NCBI RefSeq assembly: GCF_023065955.2
Contig: NW_026622808.1
Span: forward strand, 50,914,475 to 50,978,474
Origin: Ursus arctos
Taxonomy: Eukaryota; Chordata; Mammalia; Carnivora; Ursidae
Length of the DNA stretch: 64,000 bases
Reading direction: 5' to 3'
Made by a program: the position numbers and the translations under genes. Below the pieces are notes generated by a model. The model was not told the DNA's origin. It searched no databases and saw only the letters and a program-made list of their open reading frames with translations. Shown piece by piece: positions 13,168 through 23,813 of the stretch; the first letter of the stretch is position 1; the number at the start of each line of letters is the position of its first letter.

Positions 13168-13460
13168 CTTCGGCAAGTGTAAAAACAGGGGTGGAACCTT
13201 CTAATGAAGGCCTCGAGAAGAGGGCTTTCCAGGACAGACTGACCACATGGCACCAATACAACTTGGTCCATAGAAGGACACCTAGAGCAGACCAGCCAAT
13301 GACAATTCCCCTTGGTAATGGTTGCTGGGTAGTGTTTTCCAAGTTCCTCCGAGGGCAGAACAGACCACAGAGCAAAATCCCTGTGGGTTCCTTGGTGCAT
13401 AATGTCCGTAGATAGGAAGAGTAAACTCTCTGCCGATTCTCTTGATCTCTGTAGGTTCAG
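13168..13460 (-). other. Candidate exon (splice-flanked, 293 nt)
   Basis: On the minus strand, a pyrimidine-rich tract ending TTTTTTAG lies directly before 13460, and AAG|GTAAGG (8 of 9 donor consensus positions) lies directly after 13168. Between them one frame stays open for 97 codons. It is bounded by a stop in the acceptor TAG and another in the donor TAA, so the open interval coincides with the putative exon. Base composition is also richer in GC than its surroundings. The encoded peptide (about 97 residues, with a C-terminal region rich in Cys, Phe and Arg) is not a family I recognise. It could be a noncoding RNA exon, a decayed exon or a coincidence; signals of this quality occur by chance in 64 kb. 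Confidence 0.2.
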
Positions 13461-13499
13461 CTAAAAAATTGGAAGGAAACAAATTTCTTGAGGTATAAT

Positions 13500-13612
13500 T
13501 TTATAACATATGAGATATAGATATATGGAGCTATAGTGAGATTATGTGATGTATTATGTAAATGTATTATATGTGTTAACATATAATTGTATATATTATA
13601 TATATTAGGGTG
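13500..13612. repeat. AT-rich low-complexity region
   Basis: TATA/ATAT-rich stretch with many repeats of 'tatata' and 'atatgt', ending in an almost pure A/T run at about 13580-13608. Low complexity only. Confidence 0.7.
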
Positions 13613-14257
13613 GCCTCTACTCAAGGATCAGTCATGATTTGGGTACCACATTGGGAAAAAACAGGTTGACAGCTCCTGTTAGAAATTCTGTCCTGAGGCT
13701 TAGTCCTGTCTCAGCGTGCTTAAATGTGGCAAAGTGCTCCAAGTAGACAAAGAACAAAACTGATGTTTATTGCGTAGGAGAGAATTTTAAGCTGCCAAAA
13801 CTTCGAAGTGACAATGACATTTGGTGAGAGTACTTGAAATGATCTTGTTGTCCTGTGTTTGTACTGTGCTAACTATTACCCTTTTGGGCAAAGATAAGAA
13901 AGAGACGTTCAGAAAATATTTACATCGCGGTGAGGGCAGAAGCACAATGAACAGACAGCAGCAGGCAAGTGGAGCGAAGACTCTGTTTAAGGTCAAACCT
14001 ATACAGTTCTGTTTCTTGTCATCAGAAAATCACAGTTCTTCTTCCCAGTGTTTCCAGAAAATGTGCATACGGCTCCCCAAACCACTTACCTTCAGATTTG
14101 AAGTTTTGATTTAATTTCTCAGGAATATGTACTTTAACTTCAGAGCTTGTATTGACACAAAACTTGAAAAGCGTATTGGTTGCAGAAAACCTAAACAAAA
14201 AAAAAGTTAACTAGAAAACTAGAACTCTCTGGGTCTATCCTTCTCCTGGCTGACTGG
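13613..14257. other. Unassigned noncoding DNA
   Basis: No gene or clear repeat seen. A 97-codon plus frame (13821-14114) overlaps a 69-codon minus frame. Neither shows recognisable motifs. Confidence 0.5.
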
Positions 14258-14270
14258 TAGAAGTACTTTT

Positions 14271-14444
14271 ATTTATTTAAAATGGTGGGGGAGGGGCAGA
14301 GGGAGTGGGAGAAAAGAGTATCTTAAGCATGTTCCATGCCCCGCATGACACTCAACGCAGGGCTTGATCTCACAACCCTGAGATTATTACTGGAGCCAAA
14401 ATCAAGAGTCAGATGCTTAACCCACTGAACCACCCAGGTGCCCC
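14271..14444 (-). mobile_element. Can-SINE (carnivore tRNA-derived SINE)
   Basis: Reverse orientation: 'atttattt' at the left (tail complement), a GGGGAGGGGCAGAGGGAG purine region, then 'ctcacaaccctgag', and 'aacccactgaaccacccagg' followed by 'tgcccc' at the right, the complement of the SINE head. It is flanked by near-identical duplications, 'tagaagtactttt' (14258-14270) and 'tagaaagtactttt' (14445-14458). It belongs to the older type with 'gactcttgattttgg'-like wording. Confidence 0.93.
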
Positions 14445-14460
14445 TAGAAAGTACTTTTAG

Positions 14461-14662
14461 AAAGCACTGTCCAATAGAATTTTCTGCAGTGATGGAAACG
14501 TTCTGTGTCTGAATTGTCCAAAATCGTAGCCACTAGCTATGTGTAGCCATTGCACACTTGACATACAGCTAGTGCAACTGGGAAACTGAATTTTTAATTG
14601 TGTTTAATTTTAATTAATTTAAATTTAAATAGCTACATTAGCGCTGTATTGGATAGCACACA
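14461..14662 (+). mobile_element. hAT-type DNA transposon fossil
   Basis: Matches a widespread mammalian nonautonomous element. The left end is 'cactgtccaatagaa' and the right end 'ctgtattggatagcaca', which are inverted relatives. Internal phrases are 'gtagccactagctatgtgtagcc', 'cacttgacatacagctagtgc' and 'aactgaatttttaatt'. I believe it is a Charlie/MER-class element; the exact subfamily is not certain. Confidence 0.7.
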
Positions 14663-14894
14663 ATACTAAGCAATCACTCTTTCACAGTAGCAAATAGATT
14701 AATCCTGTTTGTTGTTAATGGATTCTTTTTCATGGATTGGACATTTATATGTCTATATATATGTGTGTGCATATATATATATGTGTATTTAAATATAACA
14801 AGTCATATTTTCTGCTAGTACAGTGTTCATAAAACCAATTGAAATGTACAAATAGCTTCTACTGTCTTATTTAAAGCACAGAGACTTTCAAACA

Positions 14895-15107
14895 GGGGCG
14901 CCTGGGTGCCGAAGTCGTTTAAGCGATGGACTCTTGGTTTCGGCTCAGGTCATGATCTCATGGGTTGTAGGAGTGAGCCCCAAATGGGGCTCCGTGCTCA
15001 GAGCAGAGTCTGCTTAAGACTTTCTCTCCCTCTGCCCCCCATTCCTCTCTCTCAAATAAATAAATAAATCTTGATAAATACATAAATAAAAAATTTAAAA
15101 AAGAGCT
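14895..15107 (+). mobile_element. Can-SINE
   Basis: Head 'ggggcgcctgggtgccgaag', then 'gactcttggtttcggctcagg', 'tcatgatctcatgggttg', a CT-rich region and the tail 'aaataaataaataaatctt'. Target-site duplications are 'gagactttcaaa' (14881-14892) and 'gaggctttcaaat' (15108-15120), one base different. Older type. Confidence 0.95.
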
Positions 15108-15120
15108 GAGGCTTTCAAAT

Positions 15121-16394
15121 AGTCCACATGTAGAGCAAATCTGAGAACTTTTGGACCAATGTGTAGGCACCTCCTTTCCATATAGGATTGATAGCAAACA
15201 GAACTTTGATTCTCCAAGCTCATTAATCATGTAAGAACTTATTTTTTATTTGCTTTGAAAAGTTCATGTTGGGGTATATCCCTTACACCAACATTATCTT
15301 TTTTGTTACCCACATATAGATATGGCATTATTTTTATAGTAACTTCATAGTTAATAATTCATCTTTTGCTGTGTTTTGTAAATTTCATGGTAATATAATA
15401 TATTTGGGAAAAAGTGTGCACATCATACCTGTATGGTTCCATGGCTTTTTATGGCTCTGTTAATTAAGAGTTTTGTTCTGATTTAAGCAAGGTGAGTAAA
15501 CTAAGGGTTGGTGAATGTGATAAAGCATGCACTTCTTCAAAGATTCTCCAAGTAACAGTCATGGGGGAAATCTAAGCCCATTCCAGCTCCTTCTTCCGTC
15601 CACATGCAAACCCTATCACCGCTCACTCCCATCTCCATCTGTATCTCTGTAGTTGTGAATGGTTCTCACTTCCCACTTATTCAGAATAGAGGGAAAGGGC
15701 ATTGGTGGAGTTAGGCAATCACATCCGGTCTTCAGCTAACCAAGTGTATTTTCATAGGAATCGCTTCCTAGGTTCTAGGAGCAGAGTAAAGAATCCTGGG
15801 TCTTTTGAAGAATTAATACCAAACATTTTTCTCCTTTACTTGGTTATAGTATTCTCTCTTGTTATTGTTTTTTTTTTTTTAAGATTTTGCAAGCTGTAAT
15901 AATTTCTGTTACAAAATAGATTTCATTTTAATTTTTTAAATGCTCTTCTAATTTGAATTTAGGCCTTCACACAGATTTGTCACCTAGGCTGTTTTGAAAT
16001 ATATGATTTTAAATGCATGAAACTCATCCTTTAAAAATGATTGGTGAGTGTACATTTGAAAATGGTTAATGCTTATTTATTACAAATGGAATAATTACAG
16101 CTAATGGAAGAGGGCCATTTAACATTAGTATAGTGCTGTGGGAGAGCTTGGTAATTAGCAGCTCAGTAAGTGCCTTTTTTTAGATTATGGAATGACAGCC
16201 CCGGAACACCTTTCCGTGAAATATCTCAACATGCTAAATTCTCTCCTGTTTATTCTTATTGGCTGTAGACAATGGACTTGGGGAGCATTTGGATTTAATT
16301 GATTTCATCACCACCTGAGTCCTTCTCTGACTGTTTAAAAAATGCGCAGGATAGAAATCATTTAGCATAAAGAATAAGGTTTTTCTATGCACAA
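15121..16394. other. Unassigned noncoding DNA, part resembling a conserved noncoding element
   Basis: No gene seen. A T tract lies near 15868-15880. The part at about 15950-16340 has little low complexity and contains clustered homeodomain-type cores (ATAATTACAGCTAAT near 16090 and GTAATTAGCAGCTCAG near 16152). See the finding on this stretch. Confidence 0.4.
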
Positions 16395-16406
16395 AAAATT
16401 ATTTCT

Positions 16407-16599
16407 TTTTTTAAAGATTTTTAAAATTTATTTGAGAGAGAGAGAGAGAAAGAGAGAACATGCAAGGTGGGGCAGGGGTGGAGGGGGAGGGAGAGGTAGA
16501 GAATCTCAAGCAGTTGCGGAGCCCCACGCAGGGCCCAATCTCACGACCCTGAGGTCATGACCTGAATCAACTAAAGCTACCTGGGCGCCCCCCTCCCCC
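16407..16599 (-). mobile_element. Can-SINE
   Basis: Reverse orientation with 'aaagatttttaaaatttattt' tail complement, a long GA repeat (about 16436-16458), 'ctcacgaccctgaggtcatga' and the head complement 'ctacctgggcgcccc'. Duplicated flank 'aaaattatttct' (16395-16406) and 'aaaattatgtttct' (16600-16613). Older type. Confidence 0.93.
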
Positions 16600-16613
16600 A
16601 AAATTATGTTTCT

Positions 16614-18112
16614 AAAAGTTCCAAAGTACCATAGATGGCAACACCTGCTTTTGAACAGGCTACCCCTCAAAATGGGGGTTTTAAAATTCGTGTTTCAAAT
16701 GACTGTGTTTCTAGTCACTACCTCCTCTGCTTAGAAAAGACAGGAAAACTTATTGTTAACCTGGCCGTTTACCATACTGCACAAATGTTTTAGAGCAGCT
16801 TTCCTAAGGTTTGCATTTAGGCTTTTCTGCAGACATCTAAGCCACTTAATGGTCCCAGATGCCATTTTTAGCCTTTTGATTAAGTGAAGGCTACCGCTCA
16901 TTCTTCTTTGAGACTCCAATGTTAATGATCCTGATAAAAGTAAAACTTCTGTCCCTATCAAAGACCTACCTCTCTCCTTTCACTTTCTTCCTCATTCTAA
17001 GTTTGACTAAGGTGTTAGCTAAGGAACTCTATTAAGTGACTTCCGGGAGGAATGGCCTGAGGAACGGCATTTAAAATTAAACTTTTCCAAAGCATAAAGT
17101 TTATGTATTAAGGCTTCTGTAAAATAATGTGCATACTTTCTTCTTCTCTTTGAGTGCTAAAAGATTGTGATACTGGACCTAATACTACCCTTAGAACTTC
17201 CACTGACATCAATAAGAAAGGAAATAACTGGTAATTTATTCTGAGTCGGGAAGACATTTTCTAAAATGCAGTGCAACCCTAATTTAGAATAGAGGGGAAA
17301 GGGTTTAAATTAGGTTTTTTATAGTGGTAAGTATTTGCAGACAATGTAGAGATTTATGGATTAATTTGTTTTAAATTAACTTTTATAGGGTGACTAATAG
17401 TCCACAGGGATAAACCAGACTTTCAATTGCCCATGATTTTCAGTCAGATCCTAGAGAGGAGATCATTTCTCTCAGGAAACAGTGACACACTTTTTAAAGT
17501 GTGCCATACAATTTTTTTTTTTTTTTTTTTTGTCACTGTCCAGAGAAGATAAATAAGTTCTGGGACTTGGGCAAAGATACTCACAACTGGCCAACATTTG
17601 ATGTCACATTTCACTCAGGAAAAGAGAAAGACCCTGACCTCCACCCTGGCAGGGATCTTTCATCGCTGCTTTCACTGGATAACATAACAGTGGCGCCCAG
17701 AGAGTGTTCGTAGAGACAAATGCTCTGTATTATGGATGCCTAAAGCTGTAGCCCTGCATTTCCTTTAGCCCAAGAAACACTAATCAGTTCTGGGAGCTAA
17801 AAATTCAGAAAATTAGCATTTGGGACTCTCTGGTACCAGACTCTGTGGAAGAGGGGGCAGAGACAGAGGACAGAAGTGGTCTACAAAATGTATGTATCTA
17901 TGTAAACATCTATGTATGTATCCATCGAAATACGTCAGTACATACCCATGCCTCTCTTTATGAACTTCCTGGGCGGCTACTCTACCCTCAGCCTAAGGCT
18001 GGGACCTGAAAAAGTGATCTGAGTTTTTAGTCTAGACTGTTCACATCTATTTGGCCCATGTAAGTGACAAAGCACATTTCAGGAACAGAGCAATTTTGTT
18101 AACAAGACATTT
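16614..18112. other. Unassigned noncoding DNA
   Basis: No gene seen. Contains a T tract at about 17510-17531 followed by a less AT-rich stretch with a 70-codon frame (17501-17713) that begins inside the T tract and so has no merit. A short ATGT-type repeat lies near 17887-17925. Confidence 0.5.
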
Positions 18113-18127
18113 AAAATCTCACAAACA

Positions 18128-18346
18128 GGGCCTCCTGGGTGGTTCAGACTGTTGAGCGGCCAGCTCTTGATTTCAGCTCTAGTAGTGATCTCAGGGCTGT
18201 AGGATCGAGTCCCGCATCAGGCTCCATACTCCACGGGGAGTCATCTTGAGATTCCCCCTCTCCCTCTGCACCTCCCGCTTGCACATTCGCTTTCTCTCTG
18301 TGAAATAAATTAATTAAAATAAAAATAAAATAAAATAAAATAAAAT
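18128..18346 (+). mobile_element. Can-SINE
   Basis: Head 'gggcctcctgggtggttcag', then 'cagctcttgatttcagctc', 'gatctcagggctgtaggatcg', a CT-rich region and a long AAAAT repeat tail. It is flanked by a perfect 15-base duplication, 'aaaatctcacaaaca', at 18113-18127 and 18347-18361. The perfect duplication contrasts with a fairly diverged body. Confidence 0.95.
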
Positions 18347-18489
18347 AAAATCTCACAAACAACTGAAGAGTACACTATGATGCAATTTTATGCAGAGGAT
18401 CATGGGGAAAAGAATGGCACCTTGATATCACATCTTTATAGACATCACAAAGTATTTACATGCTTTTCATTCTGTGTAACTCTTTCTCT

Positions 18490-19260
18490 ACTTAGAATGT
18501 TCTTAGATTGATAATTCTTTTGTCTCAGAACTTTTGAATACACCATTCTGTGATCTTCTGGCTTCCATTGTTGCATCCAGCCTAAAAAATTTTGGGGCAT
18601 AAATTCTGTCCTTTTTGTTCTTGTCGCTTTGAGGGTCTTCCTTCTATCTTTGCTGTGTTCTAACTTTTCTATGATGCATTATGGTGTATGTTTCTTTATA
18701 TGATTTAACCTTGGGGATTATGTTCTTCCAGATTCTGAGGTTCAAGTCTTGTGTCAGTTCTGGAAAATTCTTAGTCTTTGACTTCAAACATTGCCTCTCA
18801 TGATCTCTATTAGCTCCTTTTAGGAATAAGTAAACATAAATGCATATGTATGTTGGACCGTCCTTCTCAGTCCTCCATATTTTTCAATTTCTTTTTTTAT
18901 GACTTCCATCCCTTGGTCTCTTCAGACCCTGTTTTGTAATTTCTTTGGATGTAACTTCTTTTTTTTTTTTTTTTTAAGATTTTATTTATTTATTTGACAG
19001 AGATAGAGACAGCCAGCGAGAGAGGGAACACAAGCAGGGGGAGTGGGAGAGGAAGAAGCAGGCTCATAGCAGAGGAGCCTGATGTGGGGCTCGATCCCCT
19101 AACGCCGGGATCACGCCCTGAGCTGAGAGCAGACGCTTAATCGCTGTGCTACCCAGGCGCCCCGTAACTTCTGATTCATTTTCTTTTTAAAGGTTTCTAG
19201 TTTACTTTTTGATTCATTTGTTGACTTTTTAAATTCTGTTTTGTGCAATAACTCCATTTA
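18490..19260 (-). mobile_element. Old L1 5' region, interrupted by a SINE
   Basis: Phrases typical of mammalian L1M 5' sequence read in reverse: 'gatcttctggcttccattgttgc', 'gtgtcagttctggaaaattc', 'ttggaccgtccttctcagtcctcc' and 'gatttcatttgttgacttt'-like wording. The L1 segment is split into 18490-18959 and about 19164-19260 by the SINE at 18960. It is diverged; the subfamily is not assigned. Confidence 0.65.
18960..19163 (-). mobile_element. Can-SINE, bear-type, inserted in L1
   Basis: Reverse orientation: T tract plus 'aagattttatttatttattt', 'ccagcgagagagggaacac', 'gaggaagaagcaggctcat', 'cgggatcacgccctgagc' and the head complement 'ctacccaggcgcccc'. Target duplication 'gtaacttct' at 18951-18959 and 19164-19172. 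Its wording is that of the younger ursid-like group. Confidence 0.96.
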
Positions 19261-19361
19261 AGAGTGGTTTGTCCTCTGATTTATCAGGGATGTCCTTTTC
19301 TTTGGACAGGAAGGAATTTTTGTGTGTGAGTGATTTGTGTATGTATGTGCGTGTGTGTGTG

Positions 19362-19920
19362 TAAACTTTTTATTCAGTTTCAGCATACACACAGAAAATA
19401 CCATGTATCCTAAATGTAGAGCTAGATGAATTCTTATGAAGTAAAAACACATTTATAACCATTATAAATAGTGTCGCTGTAAACTTTCGTGGGTATTTCT
19501 TTGGGGGAACATATGTTGAGCATTTTTATTGAGTTTATACCTAGGGAAATTGCTTTTTCATGGAGTATGTGTCATTCAGCTTTAGTGAATCCTGCCAAAC
19601 AGTTTCCCGAAGTGGTTTTACCAATTGGCCCTTCTATCAGCAGCATGTGAGAATTCCGGTTGATCCATGTCCTTGTGAACTGTTTACCTTCAAACGTTGT
19701 AATTCCTAAAAGTTGTATTTGATTATTTCATTTATAAATTTTAACTTTTTCCTTGTCAGATCTGACTGGTCACGTGACATATTTTCAAATATTTTAATAA
19801 GCATGTTAAACATTCTTACACTCTACATTTGTGAGTTTTGCTCATTTTATGGAGCAATTTGTTTCTTCTTTATTTCATATTTTGTTCTGTTTTCTTAATT
19901 GTGAGCTTATTTTTTTTTTT
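19362..19920 (-). mobile_element. L1 fragment (3' half, reverse)
   Basis: Preceded by a GT-rich stretch (about 19322-19364). Phrases match L1 3' sequence in reverse: 'tggagtatgtgtcattcag', 'cctgccaaacagtttcccg', 'gaagtggttttaccaattgg' and 'cagcagcatgtgagaattcc'. These are the counterpart of 'ggaattctcacatgctgctg' in the L1 sense. The right boundary beyond 19700 is uncertain. Confidence 0.65.
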
Positions 19921-20524
19921 AATGACATTTGTGTGTGGGAATCCTTTGAAGCCTGGGTTGAAAGTACCTTCCTCCAGGTGGGCTTTGCATTCGTATTTGT
20001 TACACACCTGGAAGCCACCAACCTGTGACAATTTTATAATAAAAATGGGCTGAAAATCCATAAGAGGACAAGCCTGTGGTTATGAAATTCTGGGCAGTTT
20101 TTTCCCTTTCATCCAAAACCAAAATTGAGAGAAAATGTCCTCATGCCCTGTTCTATGGGGTAGGTCTTTTCCCTCATTCACACTTTTGCTGAGATACATT
20201 TTTCCTTTGGGGTCTTGGCATGAAACTGAGAGCCCAGTTACTCTTCTATCTATCAAATTAACCACTTTGGACCAGCTCCTACTTATTCTCTGATTTCTCC
20301 ACCCAATTTATCTGTCCAGGTAAAATCTTCTGGTCACAAAAGATGGACAGGTATCCCCAGGCTCAATTTCCTTTTGCCTCTCTGGATTTGTGCTTTTCCT
20401 TCAGTTTTATTCTCTATAGATAGCTTTTAATTTCTTGTCAGCTTAGCAGTGAATTTAAGGAGATGTTAAGTAATTTCATCATTAGCCCTCTTATTCTAAA
20501 GGGGGAAAATATTTTAGAACAATA
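19921..20524. other. Unassigned noncoding DNA
   Basis: No gene seen. Overlapping frames of 61-71 codons on both strands between 19831 and 20265 have no motif and lie in AT-rich DNA bordering an L1 remnant. Confidence 0.5.
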
Positions 20525-20860
20525 GCTCTTAAAATGTTGTTTGGGAGCCTCTGAATGCCACTGAGGCCCCTTCAGGGTCAAAACTTATTTCTATAATAAT
20601 AAATAAGACACAGTTTGCTTTTTCCCCATCCCATTTCTTCCTCAGGGTACAGTGAAGTGTATAGTGGCAATATGACATGTGGTGATGTTCTCAGTCTGAC
20701 AGCTAATTGAATGTAGGCTTTTGTGTCCTTATAATTGAAAAATATTCTCAGTTTTAATTTGGATACTGTAAATATTGATAGGTGTAATTCATATAACAAA
20801 AGCTTGTGGGGGTTCTTAATAACATTTAGGAAATAAAGGGATTTGGAGATCAAGAAGATA
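20525..20860 (+). mobile_element. DNA transposon fossil (hAT-like)
   Basis: Shows the ordered phrases of a common mammalian element: 'gaggccccttcagggtcaaaa', 'gacatgtggtgatgttctcag', 'ttttaatttggatactgtaaatattgatagg' and 'aaaagcttgtgggggttctt'. The two ends, 'ccttcagggtc' and 'ggttcttaataacatt', agree with ends of the type 'gagaaccgctg'. The 120-codon minus frame (20578-20940) lies within it and is a chance frame. Confidence 0.55.
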
Positions 20861-21059
20861 GAGAAGTGTTGTTTTGGGCCATCTTTTGTGCTAAATTCCA
20901 AGGAATGGAACTCCTCAAACTCCAGAATATGCAGAACCATCCATCTGTGCTATAAACAGCCAGCAGATAGAAAAGATCCAGGTTAAGTTCCTGCAGAAGT
21001 TTTGTGCAAATATGTTCCCAAAAGACCATAAGTTCTTCCAGAGCAAGAATCTTCTAGAA

Positions 21060-21225
21060 CTGGAAGCTTGGCTTTGTCATGCACCATGAGATCGTATGCA
21101 GGCCACGCAACAATTTGATTTTCTGTTTTCTCAACTATTCAGTATAGGACATAATAATCCTCACTCTACCTCCTAGTGTTAGTTCTACATAAGACAAGAT
21201 GATAGAGAGCAAGATCATTCTTGGG
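21060..21225 (+). mobile_element. MIR SINE fragment
   Basis: Reads as a diverged MIR: 'gctttgtcatgcaccatgag', 'caggccacgcaacaatttg', 'ttttctcaactattcagtatagg', 'ataataatcctcactctacctc' and 'tgttagttctacataagac'. Plus orientation. Confidence 0.6.
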
Positions 21226-21540
21226 TCTTTATAAGGTTTTGAGTTGTTGGAAATGAAGGCATGTGAAAACTAGCAAAGACAACTTTGTCTTGGATTTCCA
21301 TCTTAGATAAAAATGACGAGAAATTAAATGGGAAGGTAAATGTAACTGGTAACTTCAAAACAGATATGCAATATTAAACTGTCCTCTCTACTCTGAATTA
21401 AAGATACAACCAATGCTAAAATGACAATGAATCCTCTTAATATTACTAATAGAAGTTCAAATGTGCTTAATTTGATGGGAAGGAAACCATGTTAAGGAGG
21501 CCTGATTCTAATTCTGGCTCTACAGCATATCAGCCCTGTT

Positions 21541-21985
21541 CTGGTAGAATGTTACATTTTGTGACCCCAATGAACCCCATCTCCTAGTATTTATGCCTTT
21601 GGAGAGTCCCCGCCTACCTTGTCTCCAGGCTTGGTTTCACAAGTGTGATGGAATCACAGGTTCAAGTAATGTTTATACATTAGAGCTTATCCTCTTGGAA
21701 TGCTTTTACTTGGAAGTCAACTTCCTTGTTAGAAAGAAACTCAGGAGAAGCTATGAAATAATGAGGAGCTACATGGAGAGAAACCCATGCGGATGAGAGG
21801 TCACCATGAATCGTCCATTCCTCATCAAGGTCCCAGCTAAATGGAACTTCATGAATGACCTCAGTCTATATCAAATGGAGCAAAAACACCGTCCAGCTGG
21901 GCCCATTCAACTCACAGGATTGTGGAAATTAATCCATTTTAAGTCACTGTTTTGGGGTGATCTGTAATACAGTTATAGGTAATAC
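21541..21985 (+). mobile_element. MLT1-type LTR (ERVL-MaLR)
   Basis: Solitary LTR without retroviral genes. Landmarks in order: 'gtagaatgttacattttg', 'gtgatggaatcacaggttcaag', 'gagaggtcaccatgaatcg', 'gtgaaattaatcc'-type polyadenylation region ('aattaatccattttaagtcactg') and the end 'tacagttataggtaatac'. This is the MLT1 order of primer-proximal, R and U5-like phrases. Highly diverged, and older than the carnivores. Confidence 0.65.
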
Positions 21986-22160
21986 ATTCTGGCCACTTTT
22001 CTCTAAAAGTCTTTAGCTTAAAAGGAAAAATGGAAACATTAGTCCCAGCTACCTCAGAGACTCTGTACAAATATCAGATCGGTTAATGTGAAGTATTGAT
22101 ACTATTTTTTTCCCCAGTGATCTAAGTATGACAAAATACTGTGGTTATCGTCTATACACA

Positions 22161-22353
22161 CAAACTGGTTTGACTCTTTTGACTGACTTGACCAGTCAAA
22201 TCAATCTCTTCAAGAAAGAAAAAAAAAATTACTTTTTGACTGACTTGATTATTGTTTTGACCTCTCTGATTTTTTTTTGGTTGAGTTCAATTTTGTTGAA
22301 CTGAATAACTCAACTTAGCTGGTTTAGTCAGTCAAAATAATCAAAACAGTTTG
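22161..22353. mobile_element. Foldback / MITE-like element with long inverted ends
   Basis: The left arm 22161-22196 and the reverse complement of the right arm 22317-22353 agree at 30 of the first 35 positions, counted by hand. The shared block TTTTGACTGACT is exact. A second copy of GACTGACTTGA lies at 22240-22248 onward, and the centre (about 22280-22315) is a further hairpin, with GTTGAG/CTCAAC and TTCAA/TTGAA arms. The flanks 'tatacaca' (22153-22160) and 'gatacata' (22354-22361) match at 6 of 8, compatible with an 8-base duplication as made by hAT transposases. It has no coding capacity. I do not recognise the family. Confidence 0.6.
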
Positions 22354-22361
22354 GATACATA

Positions 22362-23800
22362 GAAACAGTCTGTGTGCGATATGTTCCTCTTATTTAACTT
22401 TAGTGGAAAATTATGTGACAGAGGCCCATATATGCATAGCAAATATGGGTATAAACTTCTACTTATAACTACTCAGTTTCAAATTACTGTATAGATTATA
22501 GCAGCATTTGTTTGGTAACAGGAAAAAATATAGTTAGTTTTTATTTCCCAATGGCATGCTACATTATAAGTCCATTAGCTATTGCATATGTTATTGCTAT
22601 AATTCTAATAACTGCCATATATTATGATGGCAATAATAATGTAATTCTTATAGTATGCAATATGTAATTTATTGAACATTGCTGGAATTTATTTTCAAAT
22701 TGTAAATTCGGCTTGCTTTTCAGCACTAGAACTCCCTATGTCCTGCTTTGAGAGTTTAGTCATATTCTTTTTGTTTGAAGAAGCTGTCAGGAGCGCATGT
22801 CTGAGACGAGTGCACGCAAGCGGGTGTTGAAGCTTGGCAGTCATTAAAGTCCTGGGTTAGAAGTGGAGGGAGTGATTGGAATGCGGCTTGAGTAGGTCCA
22901 TTCATATGTGTCATATTGATACTACCAGAGCTGCTGACTTGGTGATTCAAATATAAGCCACCGTTATTGGAGTATTCATAGATATTCTACCGCGCTTAAG
23001 GTTATGACAGATGAAGCTTTCCTTATGAATTGTCAAAAGGATCACAAACCCCTCCACTGCTTCTATTTCTGTCACCAGTAGCTTGCTTGCTTGCCCTTTT
23101 TTTTTTTTTTCCATCTAATGCCCTTTGAATATAGTTCTCCAGAATCCCGCATTACAAAGGCATGCAAAAAGCTTTTGGGTTTGCTTGCCTATTCCCAAAC
23201 TGGAATGATTCTAAACTATTCCAGGTAGATAAGTGTCTGTATTTTTCTTTTAGGGACCTACGTAAAAATAAAGCAAAATTTTAATACTTGTGTCAATATC
23301 TTTAACCTATTTCCTGACGTTCTCTTTGATTTAACATATCATATTTATTACTCAAATATAGTCTATATAGTACATTAATTTCAATCTCTTTCTTCAATGC
23401 ATGTAACTGACATCCCTAAATTTCAGTCCACATATATCTACTTCAGTGTAGTATAAACCAAACCCCTCTTCTCATGTCTAAGTCAACTTTTATCAGTGCT
23501 GGGGATGGAGGGAGCCCCCCACGGGCCCTGAGTGCCCCTGCATGTTTTTGCCCTGTGTGCCAACCTGCAAGTCCTAGTTGTTCTCTGATGCTTCACCCTT
23601 CTATAGCTAGTCACATAGGCAATAAGTCCAGGCCACTACAGATGACTATTATACAACTCCTTCACTCAAAAACAAAACAAAAACAAAAAACCCCCCAAAT
23701 TCCCATCTATTTATTTAGATTTTCTTAGTAGCAACCCTTCATTGTCTAGTGGCTTCTTCGGTAGATCTTTCCAAGAATTCATTATCTCTCAAGGAGTTCC
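22362..23800. other. Unassigned noncoding DNA
   Basis: No gene seen. Very AT-rich around 22500-22720. A T tract lies at 23097-23110. The stretch at 23470-23620 is more GC-rich with a chance 84-codon frame. Confidence 0.5.
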
Positions 23801-23813
23801 AAAGTTGACTCTT

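Noticed and set aside
20578..20940. 120-codon minus frame as a gene
   Set aside because: It lies inside an ancient DNA transposon fossil and reads against its orientation.
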